Shown here one piece after another: positions 7,321 through 16,859 of a DNA stretch of 64,000 nucleotides (positions are counted from its first letter, which is position 1; each line of letters opens with the position of its first letter). The position numbers and the translations under genes are program-made. The notes under the pieces are model-generated. The model had not been told where the DNA came from, did no database searches, and saw only the letters and a list, made by a program, of their open reading frames with translations. Source of the DNA: Pseudomonas sp. DTU12.3 (GTDB taxonomy: Bacteria; Pseudomonadota; Gammaproteobacteria; Pseudomonadales; Pseudomonadaceae); contig NZ_CP027218.1 of assembly GCF_004124275.1 (NCBI RefSeq), positions 2,607,501 through 2,671,500 on the forward strand, written 5' to 3'.

Positions 7321-9273
7321 TCACACAGCTTCCAATTCAACCAAAGCGCTGCCTTCGCCGACCATTTCGCCTTCCTGGCAATACAGCGCTTTGATCACCC
7401 CGGCGTGGGGCGCGCGGATACTGTGTTCCATCTTCATCGCTTCCAGTACCACCAGTTGCGCACCGGCCTCGACCGTTTGGCCGGCCTCGACCAGCACCCG
7501 AACGATGCTGCCATTCATCGGTGCAGTCAGACCGCCCTGGTGACTGTGGCTGGCTTCGACGGCGCTAATCGGGTCGTATGTGGCGATCCGGCGCAACTCA
7601 CCTTCCCACTGTAGATACAACGAATCACCCTGACGAATCGCCCGCAGAGAGCGACGCACACCGTTCTGTTCGACAACAAACTGCTCGCCGGACAATGTGC
7701 CAGTGCTTCCCGCGCCCAACGTCAGCGCCCGATCCTGTCCTTCGCAACTCAGGTGCGAGGTGATTTCCGGTGGCAGCCCCGCGCGTAATCCGCTACTCGC
7801 TGCCCACGGTGAATTCGGGTCGTCGGCCCGCGCACTTTTCGGCAAACTCTGGGCAAACGCCTGGCCCGCCGCCTGCCAGAAGGCATCGCTCAACTCACCC
7901 GGAGCGGGGAGCAATTGCTCCTGATAACGCGGAATGAACGCGGTATCCAGCTCCGCCGCCGCAAACGCCGGATGCGCGATAATCCGCCGCAGAAAGTTGA
8001 TGTTGGTTTTCAGCCCACCAATCGCGAACTCGTCGAGCATGCTCAACAGACGCAGGCGTGCCTGTTCACGATCCTCACCCCAGGCGATCAACTTGCCGAG
8101 CATCGGGTCGTAAAACGGCGAAATTTCATCGCCTTCTTCGACCCCGCTATCGACCCGGCGCCCCGGCCCTTCAGCCGACTCGCGATACAAGTCCAGACGT
8201 CCGGCGGCTGGCAGAAAATCATTCGACGGATCTTCGGCATACAAGCGCACTTCAATCGCATGGCCAATCAGCGGCACTTGCTCCTGAGTGATCGGCAGCG
8301 CTTCGCCACGGGCCACACGGATCTGCCAGGCAACCAGATCGAGACCGGTGATGGCCTCTGTCACCGGGTGCTCGACCTGCAAGCGGGTGTTCATCTCCAT
8401 GAAGAAGAATTCGCCCCGGGCGTCGAGCAGAAACTCCACGGTACCCGCGCCGACATAACCGATCGCCTGAGCCGAACGCACGGCGGCTTCGCCCATCGCG
8501 CGACGCAACTCCACCGACAAACCCGGAGCCGGAGCTTCCTCGACGACTTTTTGATGCCGACGCTGGATCGAGCAATCACGTTCGTTGAGGTACAGACAAT
8601 GGCCATGCTGGTCGGCGAACACCTGGATTTCCACGTGACGCGGCTTGAGCAGGTATTTCTCTACCAGCATGCGCGAATCGCCGAACGATGATTGCGCTTC
8701 CCGCTGCGCCGAGGCGAGGGCCTCGGCCAACTGGCTGACCTCCTCGACAACCTTCATGCCTTTGCCTCCGCCGCCGGCAGTCGCCTTGAGCAACACCGGA
8801 TAACCGATGCGCTCGCAGGCAGCGCGGAAGGTCTCCAGATCCTGCGCTTCGCCGTGATAGCCCGGCACCAGCGGCACGCCGGCGGTTTCCATCAGGGCTT
8901 TGGCGGCGGACTTGCTGCCCATCGCGTCAATGGCCGAAGCGGGTGGGCCGAGGAAGATCAGCCCGGCCGCTTCGATGGCGCGCGCGAATCCGGCGTTCTC
9001 CGACAGAAAACCATAACCCGGGTGAATCGCCTGCGCGCCGCTGGCCTTGGCTGCCGCGATCAATTTGTCGATTTGCAGGTAACTCTCGGCGGCTTTGCTG
9101 CCGCCCAGATCAACACGGATATCCGCTTCACGGCTGTGCCGCGCTTCGCGGTCAGTGGCGCTGTGCACGGCGACAGTGGTCAGGCCCAGCGCTTTCGCGG
9201 TGCGCATCACGCGGCAAGCGATTTCGCCACGGTTGGCCACCAGCAAGGTGGTGAGAACAGGTGCGCTCATCAA
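7321..9273 (-). CDS. liuD: Methylcrotonyl-CoA carboxylase, biotin carboxylase/BCCP subunit
   Basis: A 650-residue protein with an N-terminal biotin carboxylase domain (VANRGEIACRVMRTAKALGL; ATP-grasp KATAGGGGKGM; MEMNTRLQVEHPVTE) and a C-terminal biotinyl domain with AMKMEH; the biotinylated Lys is about residue 614. This is the alpha subunit that carboxylates biotin for 3-methylcrotonyl-CoA in leucine/isovalerate breakdown. It is the last gene of liuABCD; its start overlaps the liuC stop by four bases. Acetyl- or propionyl-CoA carboxylases share this architecture, but the surrounding liu genes settle the assignment. Confidence 0.94.
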   Translation of the reverse strand: MMSAPVLTTLLVANRGEIACRVMRTAKALGLTTVAVHSATDREARHSREADIRVDLGGSKAAESYLQIDKLIAAAKASGAQAIHPGYGFLSENAGFARAIEAAGLIFLGPPASAIDAMGSKSAAKALMETAGVPLVPGYHGEAQDLETFRAACERIGYPVLLKATAGGGGKGMKVVEEVSQLAEALASAQREAQSSFGDSRMLVEKYLLKPRHVEIQVFADQHGHCLYLNERDCSIQRRHQKVVEEAPAPGLSVELRRAMGEAAVRSAQAIGYVGAGTVEFLLDARGEFFFMEMNTRLQVEHPVTEAITGLDLVAWQIRVARGEALPITQEQVPLIGHAIEVRLYAEDPSNDFLPAAGRLDLYRESAEGPGRRVDSGVEEGDEISPFYDPMLGKLIAWGEDREQARLRLLSMLDEFAIGGLKTNINFLRRIIAHPAFAAAELDTAFIPRYQEQLLPAPGELSDAFWQAAGQAFAQSLPKSARADDPNSPWAASSGLRAGLPPEITSHLSCEGQDRALTLGAGSTGTLSGEQFVVEQNGVRRSLRAIRQGDSLYLQWEGELRRIATYDPISAVEASHSHQGGLTAPMNGSIVRVLVEAGQTVEAGAQLVVLEAMKMEHSIRAPHAGVIKALYCQEGEMVGEGSALVELEAV

Positions 9274-10085
9274 CGCGGCTCCTTGGTGGTGGTCGGGGCT
9301 TGCCAGCTTGGCGGACGTTTTTGCAGAAAGGCACGCAAGCCTTCCTGGCCTTCAGGACTGACGCGGATGCGCGCGATGGCGTTTTCGGTGTAGCGGCGCA
9401 GCGCCGGTGTCAGTGCGCCGTTGCCGACTTCACGCAACAAGTCTTTGCTGGCGCGCATGGCGGCGGGGCTGTTGAGCAGCAGGTTAGCGATCCATTGTTC
9501 GACGTGCCCATCAAGTTCGTTCGCCGGGTAGCTGTCTGACAACAAACCGATTTCGCGTGCGCGCTGACCGCCAAATCGCTCGGCGGTCAGCGCATAACGA
9601 CGGGCCGCGCGTTCACCGATCGCTTGCACCACGAACGGACTGATCACCGCTGGCGCCAGACCGATGCGCACTTCCGACAAGCAGAACTGCGCGTCATCGG
9701 TGCCAATCGCCATATCGCAGCAACTGATCAAACCCAATGCGCCGCCAAACGCTGCGCCTTGCACCACGGCCACGGTGGGGATTTTCAGTTTGGCGAGGTT
9801 GTACATCAGCTCGGCCAGTTCGCGGGCGTCGTCGAGGTTGGTGTGGTAATCGAGTTCGGCCGATTGCTGCATCCACGCCAGATCGGCGCCGGCGCTGAAA
9901 TGCTTGCCGCGACCGCGCACCAGCAGGAAACGCAGGCTGGCGTCGCTGGCAACCTGGTCGAGGGCGAGGATCAGTTCGCGGATCATCTCGGCGTTGAATG
10001 CGTTGTTCTTTTCTGGGCGGTTGAGCCACAGCGTCGCGAACCCGCGTGGGTCGCTTTGCAGTTCGAGGGTGTTGAAGTCGCTCAT
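9270..10085 (-). CDS. liuC: Enoyl-CoA hydratase of the liu pathway (3-methylglutaconyl-CoA hydratase type)
   Basis: A 271-residue crotonase-fold protein: LNRPEKNNAFN, HFSAGADLAWMQQSAELDY, GAAFGGALGLISCCDMAIG, LSEVRIGLAPAVISPF. The Met-Ser start at 10085 aligns with the P. aeruginosa LiuC start as I recall it; GGAG lies 10 bp upstream. A second Met at 10091 is possible. A longer frame to 10196 would translate a REP element and is rejected. It hydrates methylglutaconyl-CoA (and the gamma-carboxygeranoyl homologue in citronellol catabolism) to the HMG-CoA-type product. A REP separates it from liuB. Confidence 0.92.
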   Translation of the reverse strand: MSDFNTLELQSDPRGFATLWLNRPEKNNAFNAEMIRELILALDQVASDASLRFLLVRGRGKHFSAGADLAWMQQSAELDYHTNLDDARELAELMYNLAKLKIPTVAVVQGAAFGGALGLISCCDMAIGTDDAQFCLSEVRIGLAPAVISPFVVQAIGERAARRYALTAERFGGQRAREIGLLSDSYPANELDGHVEQWIANLLLNSPAAMRASKDLLREVGNGALTPALRRYTENAIARIRVSPEGQEGLRAFLQKRPPSWQAPTTTKEPR

Positions 10086-10107
10086 ATTCATCCGTCTCCA
10101 CGGTCTT

Positions 10108-10197
10108 TGTGGAAGCGGGCTTGCTCGCGAAAGCGGTCTTTCAGGTATCAGAGATGTCGACTGATCAACCGTATTCGCGAGCAAGCCCGCTCCCACA
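10108..10197. repeat. REP doublet (GTGGGAGCGGGC type) between liuB and liuC
   Basis: Two inverted arms, GTGGAAGCGGGCTTGCTCGC and its complement with GCAAGCCCGCTCCCACA, around ~45 bp. It sits in an operon gap, where it may tune mRNA stability. Confidence 0.9.
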
Positions 10198-10202
10198 AAA
10201 AA

Positions 10203-11807
10203 TCACATCCGGAACACGCCGAAGCGGCTCGGTTCGATGGGCGCGTTCAACGACGCGGACAAGGCCAGGGCCAGCACATCGCGGGTTTGCGCGGGGTCGA
10301 TGACGCCGTCGTCCCACAGCCGTGCGCTGGAATAGTAGGGATGACCCTGCTCTTCGTACTGGTCGAGGATCGGCTGCTTGATCTCGGCTTCCTGCTCGGC
10401 GCTGAACGCCTGACCGCTGCGTTCGGCCTGTTCACGCTTGACCTGCACCAGCACGCCGGCCGCCTGTTCGGCGCCCATCACGCCAATCCGCGCGTTCGGC
10501 CACATCCACAGGAAACGCGGATCGTAAGCGCGGCCACACATGCCGTAGTTACCGGCGCCGAAGCTGCCGCCAATGATCACGGTGAACTTCGGCACCTTGG
10601 CGCACGCCACAGCGGTCACCAGTTTTGCACCGTGCTTGGCGATGCCGCCGGCCTCGTATTTCTGGCCGACCATGAAGCCGGTGATGTTCTGCAAAAACAG
10701 CAGTGGAATGTTGCGTTGGCAGGCCAGTTCGATGAAGTGCGCGCCTTTTTGCGCGGCTTCGGCGAAGAGGATGCCGTTGTTCGCCAGAATCGCGATCGGA
10801 TAGCCGTGCAGATGCGCAAAACCGCAAACCAGCGTGGTGCCGAACAGCGCTTTGAACTCATCGAACACCGAACCGTCGACCAGCCGCGCAATCACTTCGC
10901 GCACATCGAAGGGTTGCTTGGCATCAGCCGAAACCACACCGTACAACTCGTCGCTAGCGTACAGCGGCGCAATCGGTACGCGCTGTTGCACTTCGCCGAG
11001 CTTGCGCCAGTTGAGGTTGGCAACGCTGCGGCGGGCGAGGGCGAGGGCGTGTTCGTCACTCTCGGCGTAATGGTCGGCGACCCCGGAAATCTTGCAGTGC
11101 ACATCGGCACCGCCCAGGTCTTCGGCGCTGACCACTTCACCGGTCGCAGCTTTCACCAATGGCGGGCCGGCGAGAAAAATGGTGGCCTGATTGCGCACCA
11201 TGATTGCTTCGTCCGCCATCGCCGGCACGTAAGCGCCGCCGGCGGTGCACGAGCCCATGACCACGGCGATCTGCGGAATGCCCATCGCGCTCATGTTGGC
11301 CTGGTTGAAGAAGATTCGCCCGAAGTGCTCGCGATCCGGGAACACTTCGTCCTGACGCGGCAGGTTGGCACCGCCGGAGTCCACCAGATAGATGCACGGC
11401 AAGCGATTCTGCTGAGCGATGGTTTGTGCGCGCAGGTGTTTCTTCACGGTCAACGGGTAGTACGAACCACCTTTCACCGTCGCATCGTTGGCGACGATCA
11501 TGCACTCGACGCCTTCGACCCGGCCGATCCCGGCAATCACGCCAGCGGCGGGCACGTCTTCACCGTAAACGGCGTGGGCGGCCAGTTGACTGATTTCCAG
11601 AAACGGCGAACCTGGATCAAGCAAGCGATCGATGCGCTCACGCGGCAGCAATTTGCCCCGTGAGGTGTGGCGTTCCTGGGCTTTCGCGCCGCCACCCTGT
11701 GCCACTTGGGCGAGCAGGGTGTGCAGGGCGTCGACCTGTTTGAGCATCGCCGCGCTGTTGGCGGCGAACTCCGCAGAGCGAGGATTGAGCTGTGTATGCA
11801 GAATCAT
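10203..11807 (-). CDS. liuB: Methylcrotonyl-CoA carboxylase, carboxyltransferase subunit
   Basis: A 534-residue carboxyltransferase. Features include [62 protein letters not shown] and, in the C-terminal half, [23 protein letters not shown] and [33 protein letters not shown]. The last block is diagnostic of the MCC/GCC beta subunit. It transfers CO2 from LiuD biotin to 3-methylcrotonyl-CoA in the cytoplasm. It lies between liuA (gap of 97 bp holding a stem-loop repeat) and liuC (REP in the gap). Confidence 0.95.
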   Translation of the reverse strand: MILHTQLNPRSAEFAANSAAMLKQVDALHTLLAQVAQGGGAKAQERHTSRGKLLPRERIDRLLDPGSPFLEISQLAAHAVYGEDVPAAGVIAGIGRVEGVECMIVANDATVKGGSYYPLTVKKHLRAQTIAQQNRLPCIYLVDSGGANLPRQDEVFPDREHFGRIFFNQANMSAMGIPQIAVVMGSCTAGGAYVPAMADEAIMVRNQATIFLAGPPLVKAATGEVVSAEDLGGADVHCKISGVADHYAESDEHALALARRSVANLNWRKLGEVQQRVPIAPLYASDELYGVVSADAKQPFDVREVIARLVDGSVFDEFKALFGTTLVCGFAHLHGYPIAILANNGILFAEAAQKGAHFIELACQRNIPLLFLQNITGFMVGQKYEAGGIAKHGAKLVTAVACAKVPKFTVIIGGSFGAGNYGMCGRAYDPRFLWMWPNARIGVMGAEQAAGVLVQVKREQAERSGQAFSAEQEAEIKQPILDQYEEQGHPYYSSARLWDDGVIDPAQTRDVLALALSASLNAPIEPSRFGVFRM

Positions 11808-11822
11808 GGCTTACTCCGTAAG

Positions 11823-11896
11823 CAGCTACGAGTTGCAAGCTTGGAGCGGCAAGTTGAGGCTGTTCTCTTGCAGCCTGAAACTTGCAGCTCGCAGCT
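11823..11896. repeat. Imperfect stem-loop repeat in the liuA-liuB gap
   Basis: AGCTACGAGTTGCAAGC pairs imperfectly with CTTGCAGCTCGCAGCTG across ~35 bp. Long imperfect dyads of this composition recur in Pseudomonas intergenic DNA. It is possibly an mRNA-processing or stability element of the operon. Confidence 0.65.
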
Positions 11897-11904
11897 GACG
11901 AAAT

Positions 11905-13068
11905 TCATTTCGTTTCGTTGAACAGTTCGCGACCGATCAGCATGCGACGGATCTCACTGGTGCCGGCGCCGATTTCGTACAGCTTGGCGTCGCGCAGCAG
12001 ACGGCCCGCCGGGAATTCGTTGATGTAACCGTTACCGCCGAGAATCTGGATCGCATCGAGGGCCATTTGTGTGGCGCGCTCTGCGGTGTAGAGGATTACG
12101 CCGGCGGCATCTTTACGGGTGGTTTCGCCACGTTCGCAGGCCTGCGCAACCGCATAAAGGTAGGCGCGGCTGGCGTTGAGTTGGGTGTACATGTCGGCGA
12201 CTTTGCCCTGGATCAGCTGGAACTCACCGATGCTCTGGCCGAACTGTTTGCGGTCGTGGATGTACGGCACGATCAGGTCCATGCACGACTGCATGATCCC
12301 GGTTGGGCCACCCGAGAGAACCACGCGCTCGTAATCGAGGCCGCTCATCAGCACTTTGACGCCGCCATTGAGCACGCCGAGGATGTTTTCTTCCGGCACT
12401 TCGACGTCATCGAAGAACAACTCGCAAGTGTTGGAGCCGCGCATGCCGAGCTTGTCGAACTTGTTGCTGCGGCTGAAGCCTTTCCAGTCGCGCTCGACGA
12501 TGAACGCGGTGATGCCGTGCGGACCTTTTTCCAGATCGGTCTTGGCGTAGATCACGTAAGTGTTGGCGTCAGGGCCGTTGGTGATCCAGGTTTTGCTGCC
12601 GTTGAGGACGAAACGATCGCCGCGCTTGTCGGCGCGCAGTTTCATCGAGACCACGTCGGAACCGGCGTTCGGCTCGCTCATCGCCAGCGCGCCGACGTGT
12701 TCGCCGCTGATCAGCTTCGGCAGATACTTGGTTTTCTGTTCGTGGTTGCCGTTACGGTTGATCTGATTGACGCAGAGGTTGGAATGCGCGCCGTAGGACA
12801 ACGCAACCGAAGCCGAGCCTCGGCTGATTTCTTCCATCGCCACGACGTGCGCCAGATAACCCAGGCCAGCACCGCCGTACTCTTCCGGCACGGTGATGCC
12901 GAGCAGGCCCATGTCACCGAATTTGCCCCACATGTCGGCGGGAAACAGGTTGTCGCTATCGATCTGCGCGGCGCGCGGAGCGATTTCCTTGGCGACAAAG
13001 GACTGAACCTGATCGCGCAGCATGTCGATGGTTTCACCGAGGGCGAAGTTCAGGGATGGATAGCTCAT
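11905..13068 (-). CDS. liuA: Isovaleryl-CoA dehydrogenase
   Basis: A 387-residue acyl-CoA dehydrogenase. The FAD/substrate signature is [18 protein letters not shown], and the C-terminal motif is [42 protein letters not shown]. The catalytic Glu of isovaleryl-CoA dehydrogenases lies in the [10 protein letters not shown] region (LDYER), as seen here, which separates it from short-chain enzymes that use the later EGT glutamate (here GAGTSE). It oxidises isovaleryl-CoA to 3-methylcrotonyl-CoA and passes electrons to ETF. First gene of liuABCD; two LiuR-type palindromes lie 57-115 bp upstream. Confidence 0.96.
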   Translation of the reverse strand: MSYPSLNFALGETIDMLRDQVQSFVAKEIAPRAAQIDSDNLFPADMWGKFGDMGLLGITVPEEYGGAGLGYLAHVVAMEEISRGSASVALSYGAHSNLCVNQINRNGNHEQKTKYLPKLISGEHVGALAMSEPNAGSDVVSMKLRADKRGDRFVLNGSKTWITNGPDANTYVIYAKTDLEKGPHGITAFIVERDWKGFSRSNKFDKLGMRGSNTCELFFDDVEVPEENILGVLNGGVKVLMSGLDYERVVLSGGPTGIMQSCMDLIVPYIHDRKQFGQSIGEFQLIQGKVADMYTQLNASRAYLYAVAQACERGETTRKDAAGVILYTAERATQMALDAIQILGGNGYINEFPAGRLLRDAKLYEIGAGTSEIRRMLIGRELFNETK

Positions 13069-13124
13069 GGGTCACCTTTTGGCTTTTTTGTAGGGTGGGG
13101 AGGGCGGTCACTCGGCTCTCACCT

Positions 13125-13182
13125 TTACGTTAACGTAAGCCTGTGACGAATGGCTGTCAATCACCCTTTACGTTAACGTCAA
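13125..13182 (-). promoter_or_regulatory. Two LiuR operators upstream of liuA
   Basis: TTACGTTAACGTAA at 13125-13138 is a perfect 14-bp palindrome, and TTTACGTTAACGTCAA at 13167-13182 is a 16-bp near-perfect one. Both match each other and the site before liuR, and fit the TTGACGTTWACGTCAA-type motif described for LiuR. MerR-family activators bind between -35 and -10; on the minus strand the distal site begins with TTGACG, a good -35. The divergent acyl-CoA ligase may share them. Confidence 0.85.
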
Positions 13183-13230
13183 CTTGAGCGAGAGTAGGGA
13201 CAGTTCAAGATTGAAAGCGGACTGCTTTTT

Positions 13231-13379
13231 TGTGGGAGCGGGCTTGTGTGGCGAGTGGATTTATCCCCGTTCGGCTGCGAAGCAGTCGTGAAATCTGTAA
13301 ATCTGATTTGTCTGGAGATATGCGGGGCGGCTTCGCCACCCAACGGGGATAAATCCCCTCGCCACAGTTGGCTCCCACA
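13231..13379. repeat. Composite REP-like inverted repeat
   Basis: TGTGGGAGC...TGGCGAGTGGATTTATCCCCGTT is mirrored ~100 bp later by AACGGGGATAAATCCCCTCGCCACA...GCTCCCACA. This is a different REP variant from the common one in this window. It occupies most of the liuA/ligase intergenic region. Confidence 0.8.
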
Positions 13380-13398
13380 AAAAGTGTAATTCGGTAAA

Positions 13399-13417
13399 CC
13401 CACTAATAAAGACAATA
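13399..13417 (+). promoter_or_regulatory. Candidate Hfq/Crc CA-motif in the acyl-CoA ligase leader
   Basis: CTAATAAAGACAATAGGGG directly precedes and overlaps the ribosome-binding region of the gene starting at 13427. The A-rich AAnAAnAA spacing is that of catabolite-activity motifs bound by Hfq/Crc. Match judged by eye. Confidence 0.45.
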
Positions 13418-13426
13418 GGGGTCGTC

Positions 13427-15142
13427 ATGGATCAACCCAGTGCAAACCCGCAGCGCAGCTACACCCGTGGTTCCCAGGACAAAGCCTTGCTGGCGCTGAC
13501 CATCGGGCAGAAGTTCGATCAGACCGTCGCGCAATTCCCCGACAGCGAAGCGCTTGTCGTGCGCCATCAGCAACTGCGCTATTCGTGGCGACAACTGGCC
13601 GACGCGGTGGATCTGCATGCCAGAGCCTTGCTCGCCCTGGGGTTGCAGGCTGGCGACCGCCTCGGTATCTGGGCGCCGAACTGTGCGCAGTGGTGCATCA
13701 CTCAATTCGCCACGGCGAAAATCGGCGTGATCCTGGTCAACGTCAATCCGGCCTACCGCAGTTCCGAACTCGAATACGTACTCAAGCAATCCGGCTGCCA
13801 ATGGCTGGTCTGCGCCGGCGCATTCAAGTCGTCGAACTACCACGGCATGTTGCAAGGATTGGTGCCAGAACTGGCCGAACAATCCATTGGTCAATTGCGC
13901 AGCGAACGTCTGCCGGACTTGCGCGGGGTGATCAGCCTCGACGCACAACCGCCTTCAGGTTTCCTGCCATGGTCACAATTGACCGACATGGCCGCCAGCG
14001 TTACCGCAGAACAACTCAGCGAACGCAGCGACAGCCTGCACTTCGATCAACCGGTGAACATCCAGTACACCTCCGGCACCACGGGTTTTCCCAAGGGCGC
14101 GACCCTCAGCCACTACAACATCCTCAATAACGGTTACATGGTCGGCGAAAGCATCGGCCTGACTCCGACCGATCGCCTGGTGATCCCGGTGCCGCTGTAC
14201 CACTGCTTCGGCATGGTCATGGGCAACCTCGGCTGCATCACCCACGCCAGCACGATGATTTACCCCAACGATGCGTTCGATCCGTTGCTGACCCTGCAAA
14301 CCGTCGCCGAAGAAAAAGCCACCGGCCTCTACGGTGTGCCAACCATGTTCATCGCCATGCTCGACCAGCCGCAACGCGCCGAATTCGATCTGTCGAGCCT
14401 GCGCACCGGAATCATGGCTGGCGCCACCTGCCCGATCGAAGTGATGCGCCGGGTCATCAGCGAGATGCACATGAGTGAAGTACAGATCGCTTACGGCATG
14501 ACCGAAACCAGCCCGGTGTCGCTGCAAACCGGCCCCAACGACGAGTTGGAATTACGCGTGACCACCGTCGGTCGCACCCAGCCGCAACTGGAAAGCAAGA
14601 TCATCGACGAGGCCGGCAACCTCGTGCCGCGTGGCACCATCGGCGAACTGTGCACCCGGGGTTACAGCGTGATGCTCGGTTACTGGAGCAATCCGCAAGC
14701 CACGGCCGAAGCCATCGATGAAGCGGGCTGGATGCACACCGGCGATCTGGCGAGCATGAACGAGGAGGGTTACGTCAACATCGCCGGGCGTAACAAGGAC
14801 ATGATCATTCGTGGCGGCGAGAACGTTTATCCGCGCGAGCTGGAGGAGTTTTTCTTCACCCACCCGGCAGTGGCGGACGTGCAGGTGATCGGCATTCCGT
14901 GCTCGCGTTACGGTGAGGAGATTGTCGCCTGGATCAAATTTCATCCCGGCTACAACGCTTCGGAACTGGAACTGCAAACCTGGTGCAAGGAGCGCATCGC
15001 GCATTTCAAGACGCCACGGCACTTCAAGTTCGTCGAAGAGTTTCCGATGACGGTGACGGGCAAGATTCAGAAATTCAGGATGCGCGAAATCAGCATCGAA
15101 GAACTACGCGATAAAGCACACCTGACCCAAAACTTAATGTGA
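13427..15142 (+). CDS. AMP-binding acyl-CoA synthetase (medium/long-chain type)
   Basis: A 571-residue ANL-superfamily enzyme. The P-loop is [18 protein letters not shown], the adenylate motif is [54 protein letters not shown] marks the hinge, and the C-terminal catalytic Lys is in [12 protein letters not shown]. It forms acyl-CoA from a free acid, CoA and ATP. Its position divergent from liuA, next to LiuR sites, suggests it activates branched or leucine-derived acids such as isovalerate, but sequence alone does not set chain length. The leader carries a possible CA-motif, consistent with catabolite repression. The converging crcY terminator hairpin follows. Confidence 0.88.
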   Translation: MDQPSANPQRSYTRGSQDKALLALTIGQKFDQTVAQFPDSEALVVRHQQLRYSWRQLADAVDLHARALLALGLQAGDRLGIWAPNCAQWCITQFATAKIGVILVNVNPAYRSSELEYVLKQSGCQWLVCAGAFKSSNYHGMLQGLVPELAEQSIGQLRSERLPDLRGVISLDAQPPSGFLPWSQLTDMAASVTAEQLSERSDSLHFDQPVNIQYTSGTTGFPKGATLSHYNILNNGYMVGESIGLTPTDRLVIPVPLYHCFGMVMGNLGCITHASTMIYPNDAFDPLLTLQTVAEEKATGLYGVPTMFIAMLDQPQRAEFDLSSLRTGIMAGATCPIEVMRRVISEMHMSEVQIAYGMTETSPVSLQTGPNDELELRVTTVGRTQPQLESKIIDEAGNLVPRGTIGELCTRGYSVMLGYWSNPQATAEAIDEAGWMHTGDLASMNEEGYVNIAGRNKDMIIRGGENVYPRELEEFFFTHPAVADVQVIGIPCSRYGEEIVAWIKFHPGYNASELELQTWCKERIAHFKTPRHFKFVEEFPMTVTGKIQKFRMREISIEELRDKAHLTQNLM

Positions 15143-15153
15143 TGACAATCTAA

Positions 15154-15242
15154 TGTGGGAGCGAGCCCGCTCGCGAAAGCAGTGTGTCATTCAGCGCAAA
15201 TGTGTCTGATACACCGCTTTCGCGAGCAGGCTCGCTCCCACA
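15154..15242. repeat. REP doublet downstream of the acyl-CoA ligase
   Basis: TGTGGGAGCGAGCCCGCTCGCG and CGCGAGCAGGCTCGCTCCCA arms around ~45 bp. Confidence 0.9.
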
Positions 15243-15281
15243 GGGATTAGCGCTGTTGGAAAGAGGAATCGCAGAAAGCAC

Positions 15282-15305
15282 AAAGGGGAGCCGAGGCTCC
15301 CCTTT
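15282..15305. terminator. Shared hairpin terminator between the acyl-CoA ligase and crcY
   Basis: AAAGGGGAGCC-GA-GGCTCCCCTTT is a perfect 11-bp stem. On the plus strand AATTTTGT follows; on the minus strand it ends the crcY RNA. It probably works in both directions. Confidence 0.88.
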
Positions 15306-15654
15306 AATTTTGTCGTCGCGTGCTCTTTTTTATTATTGAGGGTCGGTCTGTTGTTGTTTTTGGCAACCGTGGCCCTTTACCGCTGTTTTTGGCGACCCCC
15401 ATCCGGGGTCAAGAGCAAACGTATTTTTTTGAGCGCTGATCTGCTTTCTCGTTAAACGATCCAACCGATTCGGGAGCTACCTGAAGGTAGTTTTATTGTT
15501 CTCTGCCCGGTTGCGGGTCACTCCTGAGAGCACCCTGAAAAGCGCACCTTCTCCAAAAAAATCTGTTAGCTGCGTCTCTGCCGTGTTGTTTTTGTTATGT
15601 CAGAGTCGTTACGTCTTATTTTTATTGGTTTGCTGCTTTTTATTCTTGTTATGC
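15282..15654 (-). ncRNA. crcY: CrcY/CrcZ-type Hfq/Crc-sequestering small RNA
   Basis: Minus strand, ~373 nt, starting GCATAACAAGAATAAAAAGC downstream of a sigma-54 promoter. It holds at least seven A-rich CA-motifs: near the 5' end, and at 15615-15628, 15581-15599 (ATAACAAAAACAACA), 15486-15503, 15380-15392, 15345-15364 (CAAAAACAACAACAG) and 15322-15340. It ends in the GGGGAGCC hairpin. CrcZ/CrcY/CrcX RNAs share this build, length and a GCA(C/T)AACAA-like 5' end. In P. putida crcY lies, as I recall, next to the HMG-CoA lyase gene, as here. These RNAs are made under poor carbon supply (CbrAB/RpoN) and titrate Hfq with Crc, relieving catabolite repression. Short open frames across it look non-coding. 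Confidence 0.88.
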
Positions 15655-15663
15655 CATAGAGAT

Positions 15664-15679
15664 AGCAGAAGCCGTGCCA
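15664..15679 (-). promoter_or_regulatory. Sigma-54 promoter of crcY
   Basis: The minus strand reads TGGCACGGCTTCTGCT: GG and GC separated by exactly 10 bp, matching the -24/-12 consensus TGGCACG-N4-TTGCT. It predicts initiation at about 15654, where the CA-motif RNA begins. Confidence 0.87.
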
Positions 15680-15760
15680 ACTTTTAAAAAACCTTATAAA
15701 TCAATAAGATAGAAATTATGAGGATTTTTCGTTCAGACGAAATTAGGCAATTTGTTTCCG

Positions 15761-15801
15761 TGTTACTCGCTTAAACCCGCATTTCAGACACAGCGGTAAC
15801 A
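15761..15801 (-). promoter_or_regulatory. Candidate CbrB upstream activating sites for crcY
   Basis: TGTTAC (15761-15766) and GTAACA (15796-15801) are inverted half-sites 107-147 bp upstream of the predicted crcY start. That is the expected place for a sigma-54 enhancer. TGTTAC/GTAACA half-sites are what I recall for CbrB; the 29-bp spacing is longer than I would expect. Confidence 0.45.
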
Positions 15802-15811
15802 CCTTCCCTCC

Positions 15812-16711
15812 TCACTGTGCGCTGCGAGCCTTGGCCACGCGCGAACCGCTTGGGCGACCGAGCACCGCGCTGATCTGCTGACCCGCGATAATCAAGGCGT
15901 CCAGGTCGATTCCGCTCTCGATACCGAGGCCGTTGAGCAGGTACACGACGTCTTCGGTGGCAACGTTACCGCTCGCACCTTTGGCGTACGGGCAGCCGCC
16001 GAGGCCCGCGATAGAGCTGTCGAACACTGAAATGCCTTCGAGCAGGCTGGCGTAGATGTTGGCCATGGCCTGGCCATAGGTGTCGTGGAAATGCCCGGCG
16101 AGTTTTTCCCGTGGCACTTGCGCTGAAACCACTTCGAACAGGCGGCGGGTGGCGCCAGCGGTGCCGGTGCCGATGGTGTCGCCCAAGGAAACTTCGTAGC
16201 AGCCCATCGCGTACAACTCGCGCGCGACCATGGCCACTTGCTCCGGCGCGACCGTGCCTTCGTACGGGCAACCGAGCACGCACGACACGTAACCGCGCAC
16301 GGTAACGCCGTGGTGTTTTGCCGCTTCCATGATCGGCGCAAAACGCGCCAGGCTTTCACTGATCGAGCAGTTGATGTTGCGTTGCGAGAACGCTTCGGAC
16401 GCAGCGGCGAACACCGCGACTTCCTTGACCCCGGCAGCGATCGCATCTTCAAAGCCGCGCAGGTTCGGTGCCAGCGCACCGTAGGTCACGCCAGGCTTAC
16501 GCTGGATCTGCGCGAACACTTCGGCAGAACCGGCCATTTGCGGCACCCATTTGGGCGAGACGAAACTGCCGACTTCGATATAGCCAAGCCCGGCCGCGCT
16601 CAACGCGTCGACCAGTTGCACCTTGTCAGCGATGCTGATCGGTTGGGCTTCGTTCTGCAGCCCGTCGCGCGGGCCGACTTCGATCAGGCGTACTTGGGAG
16701 GGAAGGGACAT
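15812..16711 (-). CDS. liuE: Hydroxymethylglutaryl-CoA lyase
   Basis: A 299-residue TIM-barrel lyase. The N-terminus is VRLIEVGPRDGLQNEAQPIS with catalytic Arg-Asp. Later come VSCVLGCPYEGTVAPEQVA, the metal-site HFHDTYGQAMANIYASL, and the flexible-loop Cys in GLGGCPYAKGASGNVATED. It cleaves HMG-CoA to acetoacetate and acetyl-CoA, the final liu step. It follows liuR on the same strand, with a REP in the gap. It is separated from liuABCD by the acyl-CoA ligase and crcY. Confidence 0.96.
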   Translation of the reverse strand: MSLPSQVRLIEVGPRDGLQNEAQPISIADKVQLVDALSAAGLGYIEVGSFVSPKWVPQMAGSAEVFAQIQRKPGVTYGALAPNLRGFEDAIAAGVKEVAVFAAASEAFSQRNINCSISESLARFAPIMEAAKHHGVTVRGYVSCVLGCPYEGTVAPEQVAMVARELYAMGCYEVSLGDTIGTGTAGATRRLFEVVSAQVPREKLAGHFHDTYGQAMANIYASLLEGISVFDSSIAGLGGCPYAKGASGNVATEDVVYLLNGLGIESGIDLDALIIAGQQISAVLGRPSGSRVAKARSAQ

Positions 16712-16752
16712 GGGCTGACCTGCTCAAATTTCTGAGTGATATGAGGGGCCCT

Positions 16753-16841
16753 TGTGGGAGCGGGCTTGCTCACGAATGCGGTGTATCAGAAACATATTTG
16801 TCGACTGGCAAATCGCATTCGCGAGCAAGCCCGCTCCCACA
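16753..16841. repeat. REP doublet between liuR and liuE
   Basis: TGTGGGAGCGGGCTTGCTCACG and GCGAGCAAGCCCGCTCCCACA arms. It lies inside the liuR-liuE gap. Confidence 0.9.
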
Positions 16842-16859
16842 GGGATGGTGTTTGATCCG

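Noticed and set aside
15496..15687. 63-codon open frame on the plus strand
   Set aside because: It is the complement of the CA-motif RNA; runs of Leu/Phe/Val come from complementing A-rich motifs, with no ribosome site.
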